NCBI GenBank assembly: GCA_007120485.1
Contig: SKNP01000438.1
Location: 1 to 5,979 of the forward strand
Reading direction: 5' to 3'
Length of the DNA: 5,979 nt
DNA from: Nitriliruptoraceae bacterium
GTDB taxonomy: Bacteria > Actinomycetota > Nitriliruptoria > Nitriliruptorales > Nitriliruptoraceae
Numbering within the stretch: position 1 is the first letter of the stretch; every line of letters begins with the position of its first letter. The position numbers and the translations under genes were made by a program. A model generated the notes under the pieces. That model saw only the letters and a program-made list of their open reading frames with translations. It was not told the DNA's origin and made no database searches. This document shows positions 1 to 5,689 of the stretch, piece by piece.

Positions 1-6
1 CGGCGA

Positions 7-2016
7 TCAGCCCATCGACCGTCGGGCCGCTTCGACGACCCGGTCGGGGGTGAAGCCGAACTCCTCGAACAGCCGGTCAGCCGGCGCGGACGCGCCGAAC
101 CGCTCGAGGCTGACGATCTCCCCGCGATCGCCGACGAGCCGCTCCCAACCGAGCGAGACCCCGGCCTCCACCGCGACCCGCGCGGTGACCTCAGGCGGCA
201 GGACGTCCGCCCGCGCCTGCGCGTCACGGGCGAGGAACCGGTCGACCGACGGCATGGAGACCACCCGGACACCGACACCCTCGCTGACCAGGCGCTCGGC
301 CGCCTCGACGCACAACTGCACCTCCGAGCCGGTGCCGATCAGGATGACGTCCACGCCGCCCTCGGCGTTGGCGTGATCGGCCAGGACGTACCCGCCGGCC
401 TCGGCCGGACGCGGTGGCTTGTCGCCCAGCGGCGGCAGGCCCTGCCGGGTCAGCGCCAGGACCGTCGGGCCCGCGGTCTCGATGGCGGTCCGCCAGGCGT
501 CGACCACCTCGTCGCCGTCGGCGGGTCGCATCACGGTCACCCCGGGGATCGCCCGCAGGCTGGCCAGGTGCTCGACCGGCTGGTGGGTGGGGCCGTCCTC
601 GCCGAGCCCGATCGAGTCGTGGGTCATGACGTACACGACCCGCTGCTCCATGATCGACGCCAGCCGCAGCGCCGGCCGGCAGTAGTCGGTGAAGACCAGG
701 AAGCTGGCCACGTACGGCAGCACGCCACCGTGCAGCGCCATGCCGTTGGCCATGGACGCCATCGCGTGTTCGCGGATCCCGAAGCGCAGGTTGCGGCCGA
801 GCCGGCCAGCCGGCTCGTCGCCGGTGGTGGTGTCGGCGGCGAAGTCGCCACCGCCGTCGACGTCGGTGTTGTTGGACGCGGCCAGGTCGGCCGAGCCACC
901 GAACAGCTCCGGCAGCGCCGGCGCGAGCGCGTTGATGACCGCGCCGGAGTGCTTGCGGGTGGCGTCCTTGCCGTCGAGGGTCGGCAGCGCGCCGGTCCAG
1001 CCGTCCGGCAGTTCGCGGCGGATCACCCGCCGGTCGAACTCCGATGCCAGCTCGGGCTGGGCGTCCCGGTAACGGTCGAGGCGTTCGTTCCACTCCGCGC
1101 GCAGCTGGCGGCCCCGCTCGCGCATGTCCAGGTGCTCGCGGACCTCGTCGGGGACGTGGAAGGGCTCGTGGTCCCAGCCGTAGGCGGCCTTCGCAGCGGC
1201 CAGTTCCTCATCGCCCAGCGGAGCACCGTGCGCGGCCGAGGTACCGGCCTTCTGCGGTGCCCCGAAGCCGATCACGGTCCGCACCGCGATCAGGGACGGA
1301 CGCGCGTCCGCGTCGGCCGCGGCGATCGCCGCACGGATCGCATCGAGGTCGTTGCCGTCCTCCACCCGCTGGGTGTGCCAGCCGTAGGCGTTGAAGCGGG
1401 CGAGGACGTCCTCGCTGAACGCCTTGTCGGTGCCCCCGTCGATCGTGATGCTGTTGTCGTCGTAGAGGTAGGTCACGCGGCCGAGCTGGAGGTGACCGGC
1501 CAGCGACGCGGCTTCGGAGGCCACACCCTCCATCAGGTCGCCGTCGGAGACGATGCCGTACACCCGCTGCGGCACCAGCTCCTGACCACCGCCGTCGAAC
1601 TCCGCCGCCAGCCGCTCGGCTGCCAGCGCCATCCCGATGCCGTTGGCGAACCCCTGCCCGAGCGGCCCGGTGGTGGTCTCCACGCCGGCCAGGTCGGCGC
1701 TCTCCGGGTGGCCGGGGGTGACCGACCCCCACTGCCGGAAGCCCTTGAGGTCGTCCATCGTGGGGCGGTCGTAGCCGGTGAGGTGCAGCGCGCCGTACAG
1801 CAACATGGACCCGTGCCCGGCGGAGAGCACGAACCGATCGCGAGCCGGCCAGTCCGGCGTGCTCGGATCGTGCCGCATCACCTCGCGGAAGAGCACGTAC
1901 GCCATGGGCGCGCACCCCATCGGCATCCCCGGATGACCGGAGTTGGCGCGCTGGACCGCGTCCATGGCCAGGGTGCGGAGCGTGTCGATGGAACGCTGGG
2001 GAAGGTCAGCCGACAT
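7..2016 (-). CDS. tkt: Transketolase, complete
   Basis: A 669-residue thiamine-diphosphate enzyme, the usual bacterial length. It moves two-carbon ketol units between sugar phosphates in the non-oxidative pentose phosphate pathway, in the cytosol. Visible motifs: GHPG (27-30) and AGHGSMLLY (66-74) near the N terminus, GHPE (102-105), and the ThDP/Mg signature SDGDLMEG (157-164) leading to DDNSITIDG (186-194), with N188 as metal ligand. Also present are AHGAPLG (262-268), GGSADLA (373-379), FGIREHAM (412-419) with catalytic E416, GEDGPTHQP (472-480), and LTRQ (522-525), whose R524 should bind substrate phosphate. Domain order is therefore complete: PP-binding, pyrimidine-binding, C-terminal. 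The ATG at 2014-2016 is preceded by AGGGAG (2021-2026) with 4-nt spacing. It diverges from the malic enzyme across 134 bp. Related actinobacteria often place transaldolase and glucose-6-phosphate dehydrogenase genes downstream of tkt, but that side is outside the window. The first G of the common GDG is Ser, a variant known from actinobacterial transketolases. Identification is secure. Confidence 0.98.
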   Translation of the reverse strand: MSADLPQRSIDTLRTLAMDAVQRANSGHPGMPMGCAPMAYVLFREVMRHDPSTPDWPARDRFVLSAGHGSMLLYGALHLTGYDRPTMDDLKGFRQWGSVTPGHPESADLAGVETTTGPLGQGFANGIGMALAAERLAAEFDGGGQELVPQRVYGIVSDGDLMEGVASEAASLAGHLQLGRVTYLYDDNSITIDGGTDKAFSEDVLARFNAYGWHTQRVEDGNDLDAIRAAIAAADADARPSLIAVRTVIGFGAPQKAGTSAAHGAPLGDEELAAAKAAYGWDHEPFHVPDEVREHLDMRERGRQLRAEWNERLDRYRDAQPELASEFDRRVIRRELPDGWTGALPTLDGKDATRKHSGAVINALAPALPELFGGSADLAASNNTDVDGGGDFAADTTTGDEPAGRLGRNLRFGIREHAMASMANGMALHGGVLPYVASFLVFTDYCRPALRLASIMEQRVVYVMTHDSIGLGEDGPTHQPVEHLASLRAIPGVTVMRPADGDEVVDAWRTAIETAGPTVLALTRQGLPPLGDKPPRPAEAGGYVLADHANAEGGVDVILIGTGSEVQLCVEAAERLVSEGVGVRVVSMPSVDRFLARDAQARADVLPPEVTARVAVEAGVSLGWERLVGDRGEIVSLERFGASAPADRLFEEFGFTPDRVVEAARRSMG

Positions 2017-2085
2017 GGGTCTCCCTGCGAGGTGGCTGGGCGATGCTGGCTCGGCCGACGGCTCGGCCGGATCAGCGGTGGCGTC

Positions 2086-2108
2086 GGTCCGATGCTAGCT
2101 GTCGGACC
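2086..2108. promoter_or_regulatory. Inverted repeat GGTCCGA-N9-TCGGACC, candidate shared operator
   Basis: A perfect 7-bp inverted repeat (2086-2092 and 2102-2108) with a 9-bp spacer lies near the middle of the 134-bp gap between tkt and the malic enzyme. The half-sites are 16 bp apart start to start, between one and two helical turns, as for many dimeric repressors. The spacer region holds GCTAGC and, on the minus strand, TAGCAT (2097 to 2092), a possible -10 for tkt. It also sits where the -35 of a rightward promoter with -10 at 2117-2122 would fall. A bound protein could thus affect both genes. The dyad is seen; its role is inferred, and no regulator is identifiable from the site. Confidence 0.4.
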
Positions 2109-2116
2109 CGGCGCCC

Positions 2117-2122
2117 TATCCT
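2117..2122 (+). promoter_or_regulatory. Possible -10 hexamer TATCCT for the malic enzyme operon
   Basis: TATCCT fits the TAnnnT pattern of actinobacterial -10 boxes and is one of very few A/T-containing spots in the gap. Transcription from about 2129 would leave a leader of about 22 nt before the GTG at 2151. No good TTGAC-like -35 is visible at the right distance; the region around 2094-2099 reads GCTAGC, inside the dyad. This is a weak prediction. Confidence 0.25.
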
Positions 2123-2141
2123 CGGCCGACGACCGAGCTCC

Positions 2142-2146
2142 GGAGG
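2142..2146 (+). promoter_or_regulatory. Ribosome binding site GGAGG that sets the malic enzyme start
   Basis: GGAGG ends 4 nt before the GTG at 2151. The only other upstream start in frame, ATG at 2043, has no comparable site. It would add 36 residues rich in Arg, Pro and Ser that do not resemble any part of an ACT domain, and would run through the promoter-like region. The GTG is therefore preferred. Confidence 0.8.
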
Positions 2147-2150
2147 CACC

Positions 2151-3650
2151 GTGCCACCCCTGCCGCAACGCATCACCTACCGGCTGGCCGTCGAACAGCT
2201 GCCGGGCAAGCTCGCCGAGGTCGCCCGCGCGATCGAGGAGCAGGGCGCGGAGGTCGTCGGCACCGACCGCACCAGCAAGCAGCGCCACGTGGTGTTCCGC
2301 GACGTCACCGTGGAGGTCCTCGACGCCGAACACGGCGACACGATCGCCGCGACCCTGGTCGACCTGCCCGGCGTCGAGCTGCTGGCCATCACCGACGAGG
2401 TCCTCGCCGCACACGAGCGCGGCAAGATCCGCGTCGAGGTGACCCGCGAGGTCGATGGCCCCGGTGACCTGGCCCTGGTGTACACCCCGGGGGTCGCCAA
2501 GGTGTGCCGGACGATCGCGGAGGACCCGACCGCCGCCTACCGGCTGACGATCAAGTCCAACTCGGTCGCGATCGTCACCGACGGTTCGGCGGTGCTCGGG
2601 CTCGGTGACATCGGCCCGCTGGCATCCCTGCCCGTGATGGAGGGCAAGGCGATGCTGCTGAAGTCGTTCGGGGACGTCGACGCCTACCCGATCCTGGTCG
2701 ACGAGCAGGACCCGGACACGTTCGTGGACACCGTCGCACGGATCGCCTCGGGGTTCGGGGGCATCAACCTGGAGGACATCGCCGCACCGCGCTGCTTCGA
2801 GATCGAAGGCAAGCTGCGGCAACGGCTGGACATCCCCGTCTTCCACGACGACCAACACGGCACGGCCGTGGTGGTGCTCGCCGCCCTGATGAACGCGGCG
2901 GAGGTGACCGGGAGGGAGCTGCACTCACTGCGCGTCGTGGTGCAGGGGGTCGGTGCGGCCGGGGTCGCGATCATCAACCTGCTGCGGGCGGCCGGCATCG
3001 AGTGGATCGTCCCCGTGGACATCGACGGGATCGTGGAGCCGACCCGCAAGGGCGGGGTCGATCCGATCCGTCGGCGCGTCGCGAAACAGACCAACCCCGA
3101 TGAGCTCACCGGTGGCAAGGAGGTCGCGATCGAGGGTGCCGACGTGTTCATCGGGGTGTCCGGCCCAGAGACGTTGCCGCTGGAGCTGGTGCAGACGATG
3201 GCCGACGAGCCGATCGTCTTCGCCCTGGCCAACCCCACCCCGGAGATCCACCCGGACGTCGCCCGCGGCCACGTCGGCGTGATGGCCACGGGCCGCTCGG
3301 ACTTCCCCAACCAGATCAACAACGTGCTGGCGTTCCCGGGGCTCTTCCGGGGCCTGCTGGACGCCGCCGCCACCGCGGTGACCGATGGCATGAAGGTGGC
3401 TGCCGCTGAGGGCATCGCCTCGATCGTCGGTGACGACCTCGCGGCGGACTACATCGTGCCATCGCCGTTCGACCGCTCCGTGGTCCCCGCGGTCGCGGAG
3501 GCCGTGGCAGCCACCGCCCGACAGGAAGGCCACGTCCGTCCCGGCTCGCGCGGCTCACTGGCCAGCGAGGCCGAGGCCGCGGAACAGGACGCCGCACAAC
3601 GGGCGGTGCAGCGGGCGATCGCACGCCGGTTCAGTGGCGAAGATGAGTAG
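2151..3650 (+). CDS. Malic enzyme with N-terminal ACT domain
   Basis: A 499-residue cytosolic enzyme that oxidatively decarboxylates malate to pyruvate and CO2, producing NADH or NADPH. Residues about 8-80 form an ACT domain, a ligand-sensing fold, and lead into the AHERGKIRVE junction (87-96). The catalytic part follows: YTPGVAKVC (111-119) with Tyr111 as proton donor; SNSVAIVTDGSAVLGLGDIG (136-155); MEGKAMLLK (163-171) with K166 aligning to the catalytic Lys; NLEDI (206-210) and FHDDQHGTA (231-239) supplying metal ligands E208, D209 and D234. Then come the nucleotide-binding turn GVGAAG (266-271) and ANPTPEI (360-366), and finally GRSDFPNQINN (381-391). Asp290 at the end of the second Rossmann strand favours NAD, but the cofactor is not certain. 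There is no phosphotransacetylase domain, unlike E. coli MaeB. Residues about 461-499 form an Ala/Glu/Arg-rich tail beyond the usual end. The GTG start is set by GGAGG at 2142-2146. The stop overlaps the next gene by 8 bases. Confidence 0.95.
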   Translation: MPPLPQRITYRLAVEQLPGKLAEVARAIEEQGAEVVGTDRTSKQRHVVFRDVTVEVLDAEHGDTIAATLVDLPGVELLAITDEVLAAHERGKIRVEVTREVDGPGDLALVYTPGVAKVCRTIAEDPTAAYRLTIKSNSVAIVTDGSAVLGLGDIGPLASLPVMEGKAMLLKSFGDVDAYPILVDEQDPDTFVDTVARIASGFGGINLEDIAAPRCFEIEGKLRQRLDIPVFHDDQHGTAVVVLAALMNAAEVTGRELHSLRVVVQGVGAAGVAIINLLRAAGIEWIVPVDIDGIVEPTRKGGVDPIRRRVAKQTNPDELTGGKEVAIEGADVFIGVSGPETLPLELVQTMADEPIVFALANPTPEIHPDVARGHVGVMATGRSDFPNQINNVLAFPGLFRGLLDAAATAVTDGMKVAAAEGIASIVGDDLAADYIVPSPFDRSVVPAVAEAVAATARQEGHVRPGSRGSLASEAEAAEQDAAQRAVQRAIARRFSGEDE

Positions 3651-5178
3651 AGCGACCTCGGGGAGCTCACGCTTGGCAACCAACGGGGAACGGTCCGGTC
3701 GCTTCGCCGACGCGTGGCACGGTCGGCACCAGGACCCGCGCGGGTCCCTGGAGGCCGCCGAGGTCCTGCGCGACGACGCGTCCGCGGCCGGCGACGACCT
3801 GAGCGCGGGACGTGCCCTGACGCTGGCCGGGGCCTGCCACGTCGCGCTGAACGACTACCCGGCGGCGCTGCGAGCGCTCACCGAAGCCCGGTCGCTGCTC
3901 GCGGACGGGCCGCTGGAGGACCTGGCGCGCGTCCAGGTCGAGGCCGGCCACCTCAACGTCCTGCTCGGTGACCACCCCGGCGGGACCGAGCTGCTTCTGG
4001 AGGCGCTGGCCGCCTACGAACAGCTGGATGACCGGCCGGGCCAGGCCTTCGCCCTCAACCGGATCGGGATCGCCTTCTACGACCATGGCGAACTCGATGA
4101 CGCCGAGCGCGCCTACGCCCGAGCGTTGGCACTGACCTCCAGGGACGACGAGGTGGTCGCGGCCGGCCTGCACAACAACCTCGCCAAGGTGCACACCGCC
4201 CGGGGCGGCTACGACCAGGCGCTGACGCACCTTCGGTCGGCCCGGACGACGTTCACGGCGCTCGATGAACAGCGCGGCTTGGCGATGACCCTGCACAACG
4301 CCGGTGTGGTGTACGAGGCGACCGGGGACGCCGCACGCGCGGCGGAGCTGTACGCGGAGAGTATCGACCGGTACGAGCGTGCCGGACACGAGCACGGCGC
4401 CTGCGAAGCACGCACCCGGCTCGGACGCCTCCGGCTGGCGGACGGGCAGGTCGCGGATGCCACCCGGCTGCTGACCGAGGCGTACGCCCAGGCCGAGCGG
4501 CTCGGCGTCGCACGGGAGCAGGCCCGAGCGGCGGAGGCCCTCGTCGAGCTGCACGAGCAGCATGACGACCCCGCCGAAGCGCTGCGGTGGGCCAAGCAGC
4601 TCCGGGCCGCTGAGCGGCGCTCGTTCGACCAGGACTCCGAGCAGCGACTCCGGAGCCTGCAGGTGCGGTTCCAGCTCGACCAGGTGGTCCGCGACAGCAT
4701 CACCGATGCCCTCACCGGAACGCTGAACCGGCGTGGTCTGGATCGCGCCCTCGAGGATCGGGTCGCCGCTGCCCGGGAGAGCGGCGAACCGCTGGCGCTG
4801 ATCCTGCTCGACCTCGACGACTTCAAGCTGATCAACGACCGGTACTCGCACTCGGTCGGCGACGAGGTGCTGCGCGACGTCGGCGAGGTGCTGCGCTCGC
4901 GGTCGCGACCCACCGATGTCTGCGCCCGCTACGGCGGGGAGGAGTTCGTCGTCGCGCTCCCCGGATGCGACCACGACGACGCCTACGCGGTCGCGGCGCT
5001 GTTGGGCGAGGCGATCCGCTCGCAGCAGTGGGACCACCTCGACCCGGAGCTGCAGGTCACGGTCAGCGCCGGGATCGCGATGCTCGCGGAGGGGATGGAC
5101 GCCCACGGGCTGCTCGCCGCGGCGGACCGGGTGCTGTACCAGGCCAAGTCCCGGGGCAAGGACCAGGTCCAAGGCTAG
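3643..5178 (+). CDS. TPR-GGDEF protein, predicted diguanylate cyclase
   Basis: A 511-residue protein predicted to make cyclic di-GMP from two GTP. Residues about 50-328 are a run of roughly seven degenerate tetratricopeptide repeats; the clearest are 134-166, 168-205, 208-246 and 250-288. A charged helix (about 329-354) joins them to the GGDEF domain (355-511). That domain has the entry motif DALTGTLNRRG (355-365), LDLDDFKLIND (389-399) with metal-binding D390, N398 and D407 for guanine binding, and the signature GGEEF (431-435). RPTD (422-425) lies exactly five residues before GGEEF and matches the RxxD inhibitory site, so product inhibition is expected. No signal peptide or membrane segment is visible, so the protein should be cytosolic, with the TPRs as the likely protein-sensing input. 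ATG 3643 overlaps the malic enzyme stop by 8 bases, suggesting translational coupling. TTG 3673, with GGGGAG at 3660-3665, is an alternative start giving 501 residues. No EAL or HD-GYP partner is in the window. Family is sure, input signal unknown. Confidence 0.93.
   Translation: MSRATSGSSRLATNGERSGRFADAWHGRHQDPRGSLEAAEVLRDDASAAGDDLSAGRALTLAGACHVALNDYPAALRALTEARSLLADGPLEDLARVQVEAGHLNVLLGDHPGGTELLLEALAAYEQLDDRPGQAFALNRIGIAFYDHGELDDAERAYARALALTSRDDEVVAAGLHNNLAKVHTARGGYDQALTHLRSARTTFTALDEQRGLAMTLHNAGVVYEATGDAARAAELYAESIDRYERAGHEHGACEARTRLGRLRLADGQVADATRLLTEAYAQAERLGVAREQARAAEALVELHEQHDDPAEALRWAKQLRAAERRSFDQDSEQRLRSLQVRFQLDQVVRDSITDALTGTLNRRGLDRALEDRVAAARESGEPLALILLDLDDFKLINDRYSHSVGDEVLRDVGEVLRSRSRPTDVCARYGGEEFVVALPGCDHDDAYAVAALLGEAIRSQQWDHLDPELQVTVSAGIAMLAEGMDAHGLLAAADRVLYQAKSRGKDQVQG
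3660..3665 (+). promoter_or_regulatory. Shine-Dalgarno-like GGGGAG favouring an alternative TTG start
   Basis: GGGGAG lies 7 nt upstream of an in-frame TTG at 3673-3675, a better arrangement than the weak sequence (GTGGCGAAG) before the overlapping ATG at 3643. If TTG is used, the TPR-GGDEF protein loses ten N-terminal residues (rich in Ser, Arg and Thr) and no domain. The overlap with the malic enzyme would then become a 22-base gap. Both starts are plausible. Confidence 0.45.
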
Positions 5179-5183
5179 GCCCC

Positions 5184-5221
5184 GTCACGGGTCGGTCACG
5201 GGTCGGTCACGTCACGGGTCG
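5184..5221. repeat. 11-bp tandem repeat GTCACGGGTCG between convergent genes
   Basis: The unit GTCACGGGTCG occurs at 5184-5194, 5195-5205 and 5211-5221, with a partial unit GTCAC at 5206-5210 before the third. It fills the 33-bp gap between the TPR-GGDEF stop and the mscL stop. The last copy encodes the end of MscL (Thr-Asp-Pro, stop TGA at 5212-5214 on the minus strand). The first copy is part of the near-palindrome CCCGTCACGGG (5181-5191), whose 1-nt centre is too tight for an RNA hairpin. No T tract follows on either strand, so it is not a standard intrinsic terminator. It may simply be slippage-derived. Confidence 0.8.
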
Positions 5222-5625
5222 GTGGTCCGGTCGGCCGCCAGGGCGTCGCGGATCTCGCGCAGCAGGACGACGTCCTCCGGGTCGGCGGCCGGCTCCTGCT
5301 CGGCGGCCTCGGCCTCCGCCTTGCGCTGCATGCGGTTGTAGGCCTTGACGATCAGGAACAGCGCGAGCGCGACCAACAGGAAGTTGATCAGCGCCGTCAG
5401 CGCCGCACCCACGCTGCCGGCCGGGATGCCCGTCTCCGGGTCGGCCGCACCGAACGTCAGCAGCCCGTCGAAGTTCGGCTCACCGAACACCAGCCCGATC
5501 AACGGTGACAGCACCCGTTCGGTTATCGCGCTGACCACGCTCTGGAACGCCACGCCGAGGACGAACGCGACAGCCAACTCGACCATGTTGCCGCGGTTGA
5601 CGAACTCCCGGAACTCCTGGATCAC
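5212..5625 (-). CDS. mscL: Large-conductance mechanosensitive channel MscL
   Basis: A 137-residue inner-membrane channel, the normal MscL length, that opens under membrane tension to release solutes during hypo-osmotic shock; the family forms homopentamers. The N-terminal amphipathic helix reads MIQEFREFVNRGN (1-13). TM1 runs about 14-46 and includes VELAVAFVLGVAF (15-27). A short external loop (about 47-70) precedes TM2 (about 71-97, AALTALINFLLVALALFLIV), and a charged cytoplasmic linker leads to the conserved C-terminal helix PEDVVLLREIRDAL (116-129). The GTG at 5623-5625 has an ideal AGGAGG six bases upstream; a longer reading from 5667 adds 14 unrelated residues and swallows this site. 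Residue 21, at the position of the V21/V23 gate residue of the M. tuberculosis/E. coli channels, is Phe. The gene converges on the TPR-GGDEF gene and follows the hydrolase gene by 64 bp on the same strand, so it may be cotranscribed with it. Confidence 0.97.
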   Translation of the reverse strand: MIQEFREFVNRGNMVELAVAFVLGVAFQSVVSAITERVLSPLIGLVFGEPNFDGLLTFGAADPETGIPAGSVGAALTALINFLLVALALFLIVKAYNRMQRKAEAEAAEQEPAADPEDVVLLREIRDALAADRTTDP

Positions 5626-5631
5626 GACGGT

Positions 5632-5637
5632 CCTCCT
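5632..5637 (-). promoter_or_regulatory. Ribosome binding site AGGAGG that sets the mscL start
   Basis: On the minus strand AGGAGG is followed by six bases and then GTG (5625-5623), which begins the canonical MIQEFREF N terminus. This decides the start against the in-frame ATG at 5667, which lies upstream of the site. The remaining 64-bp gap to the hydrolase stop contains no clear promoter or terminator. Confidence 0.85.
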
Positions 5638-5689
5638 GGTGTGGCCGGCCGGTCCGAGCGGTGGCATGTGGCCGCCGACGGCGCACCGC

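Larger units (their letters stand above)
2050..2131. repeat. Direct repeat CTCGGCCGACG in the divergent intergenic region
   Basis: The 11-mer CTCGGCCGACG occurs exactly at 2050-2060 and 2121-2131, with a shorter copy (CTCGGCCG) at 2062-2069. Each full copy contains the 8-bp palindrome TCGGCCGA. One full copy lies about 35 bp upstream of tkt, the other about 20 bp upstream of the malic enzyme. The pattern could be operator sites for one regulator acting on both genes, but in DNA this rich in G+C such words can recur by chance, so the regulatory reading is inference. Confidence 0.35.

Noticed and set aside
2043..2150. ATG at 2043 as start of the malic enzyme
   Set aside because: The added 36 residues are Arg/Pro/Ser-rich and unlike an ACT N terminus, there is no ribosome binding site, and the GTG at 2151 has GGAGG.
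373..2442. Long plus-strand open frame (689 codons) antisense to tkt and running into the malic enzyme
   Set aside because: Its translation is low-complexity, rich in Arg, Val, Gly and His with no recognisable domain. It is a stop-poor shadow frame expected opposite a very GC-rich gene.
1878..2924. Minus-strand frame crossing the tkt start, the intergenic gap and the malic enzyme
   Set aside because: It runs opposite the well-supported malic enzyme and out of frame with tkt, and resembles no protein family.
3667..5172. Minus-strand open frame of 501 codons antisense to the TPR-GGDEF gene
   Set aside because: The sense strand has clear TPR and GGDEF motifs; the antisense product has none and its composition is typical of a shadow frame.
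5152..5184. Possible terminator: CGGGGC (5152-5157) pairing with GCCCCG (5179-5184) across the TPR-GGDEF stop
   Set aside because: The stem is only 6 bp with a 21-nt loop and no following T run, so it is too weak to call as an intrinsic terminator.
5626..5667. ATG at 5667 as start of mscL
   Set aside because: The extra 14 residues are not MscL-like, and the ideal AGGAGG site lies downstream of that ATG, in front of the GTG at 5625.
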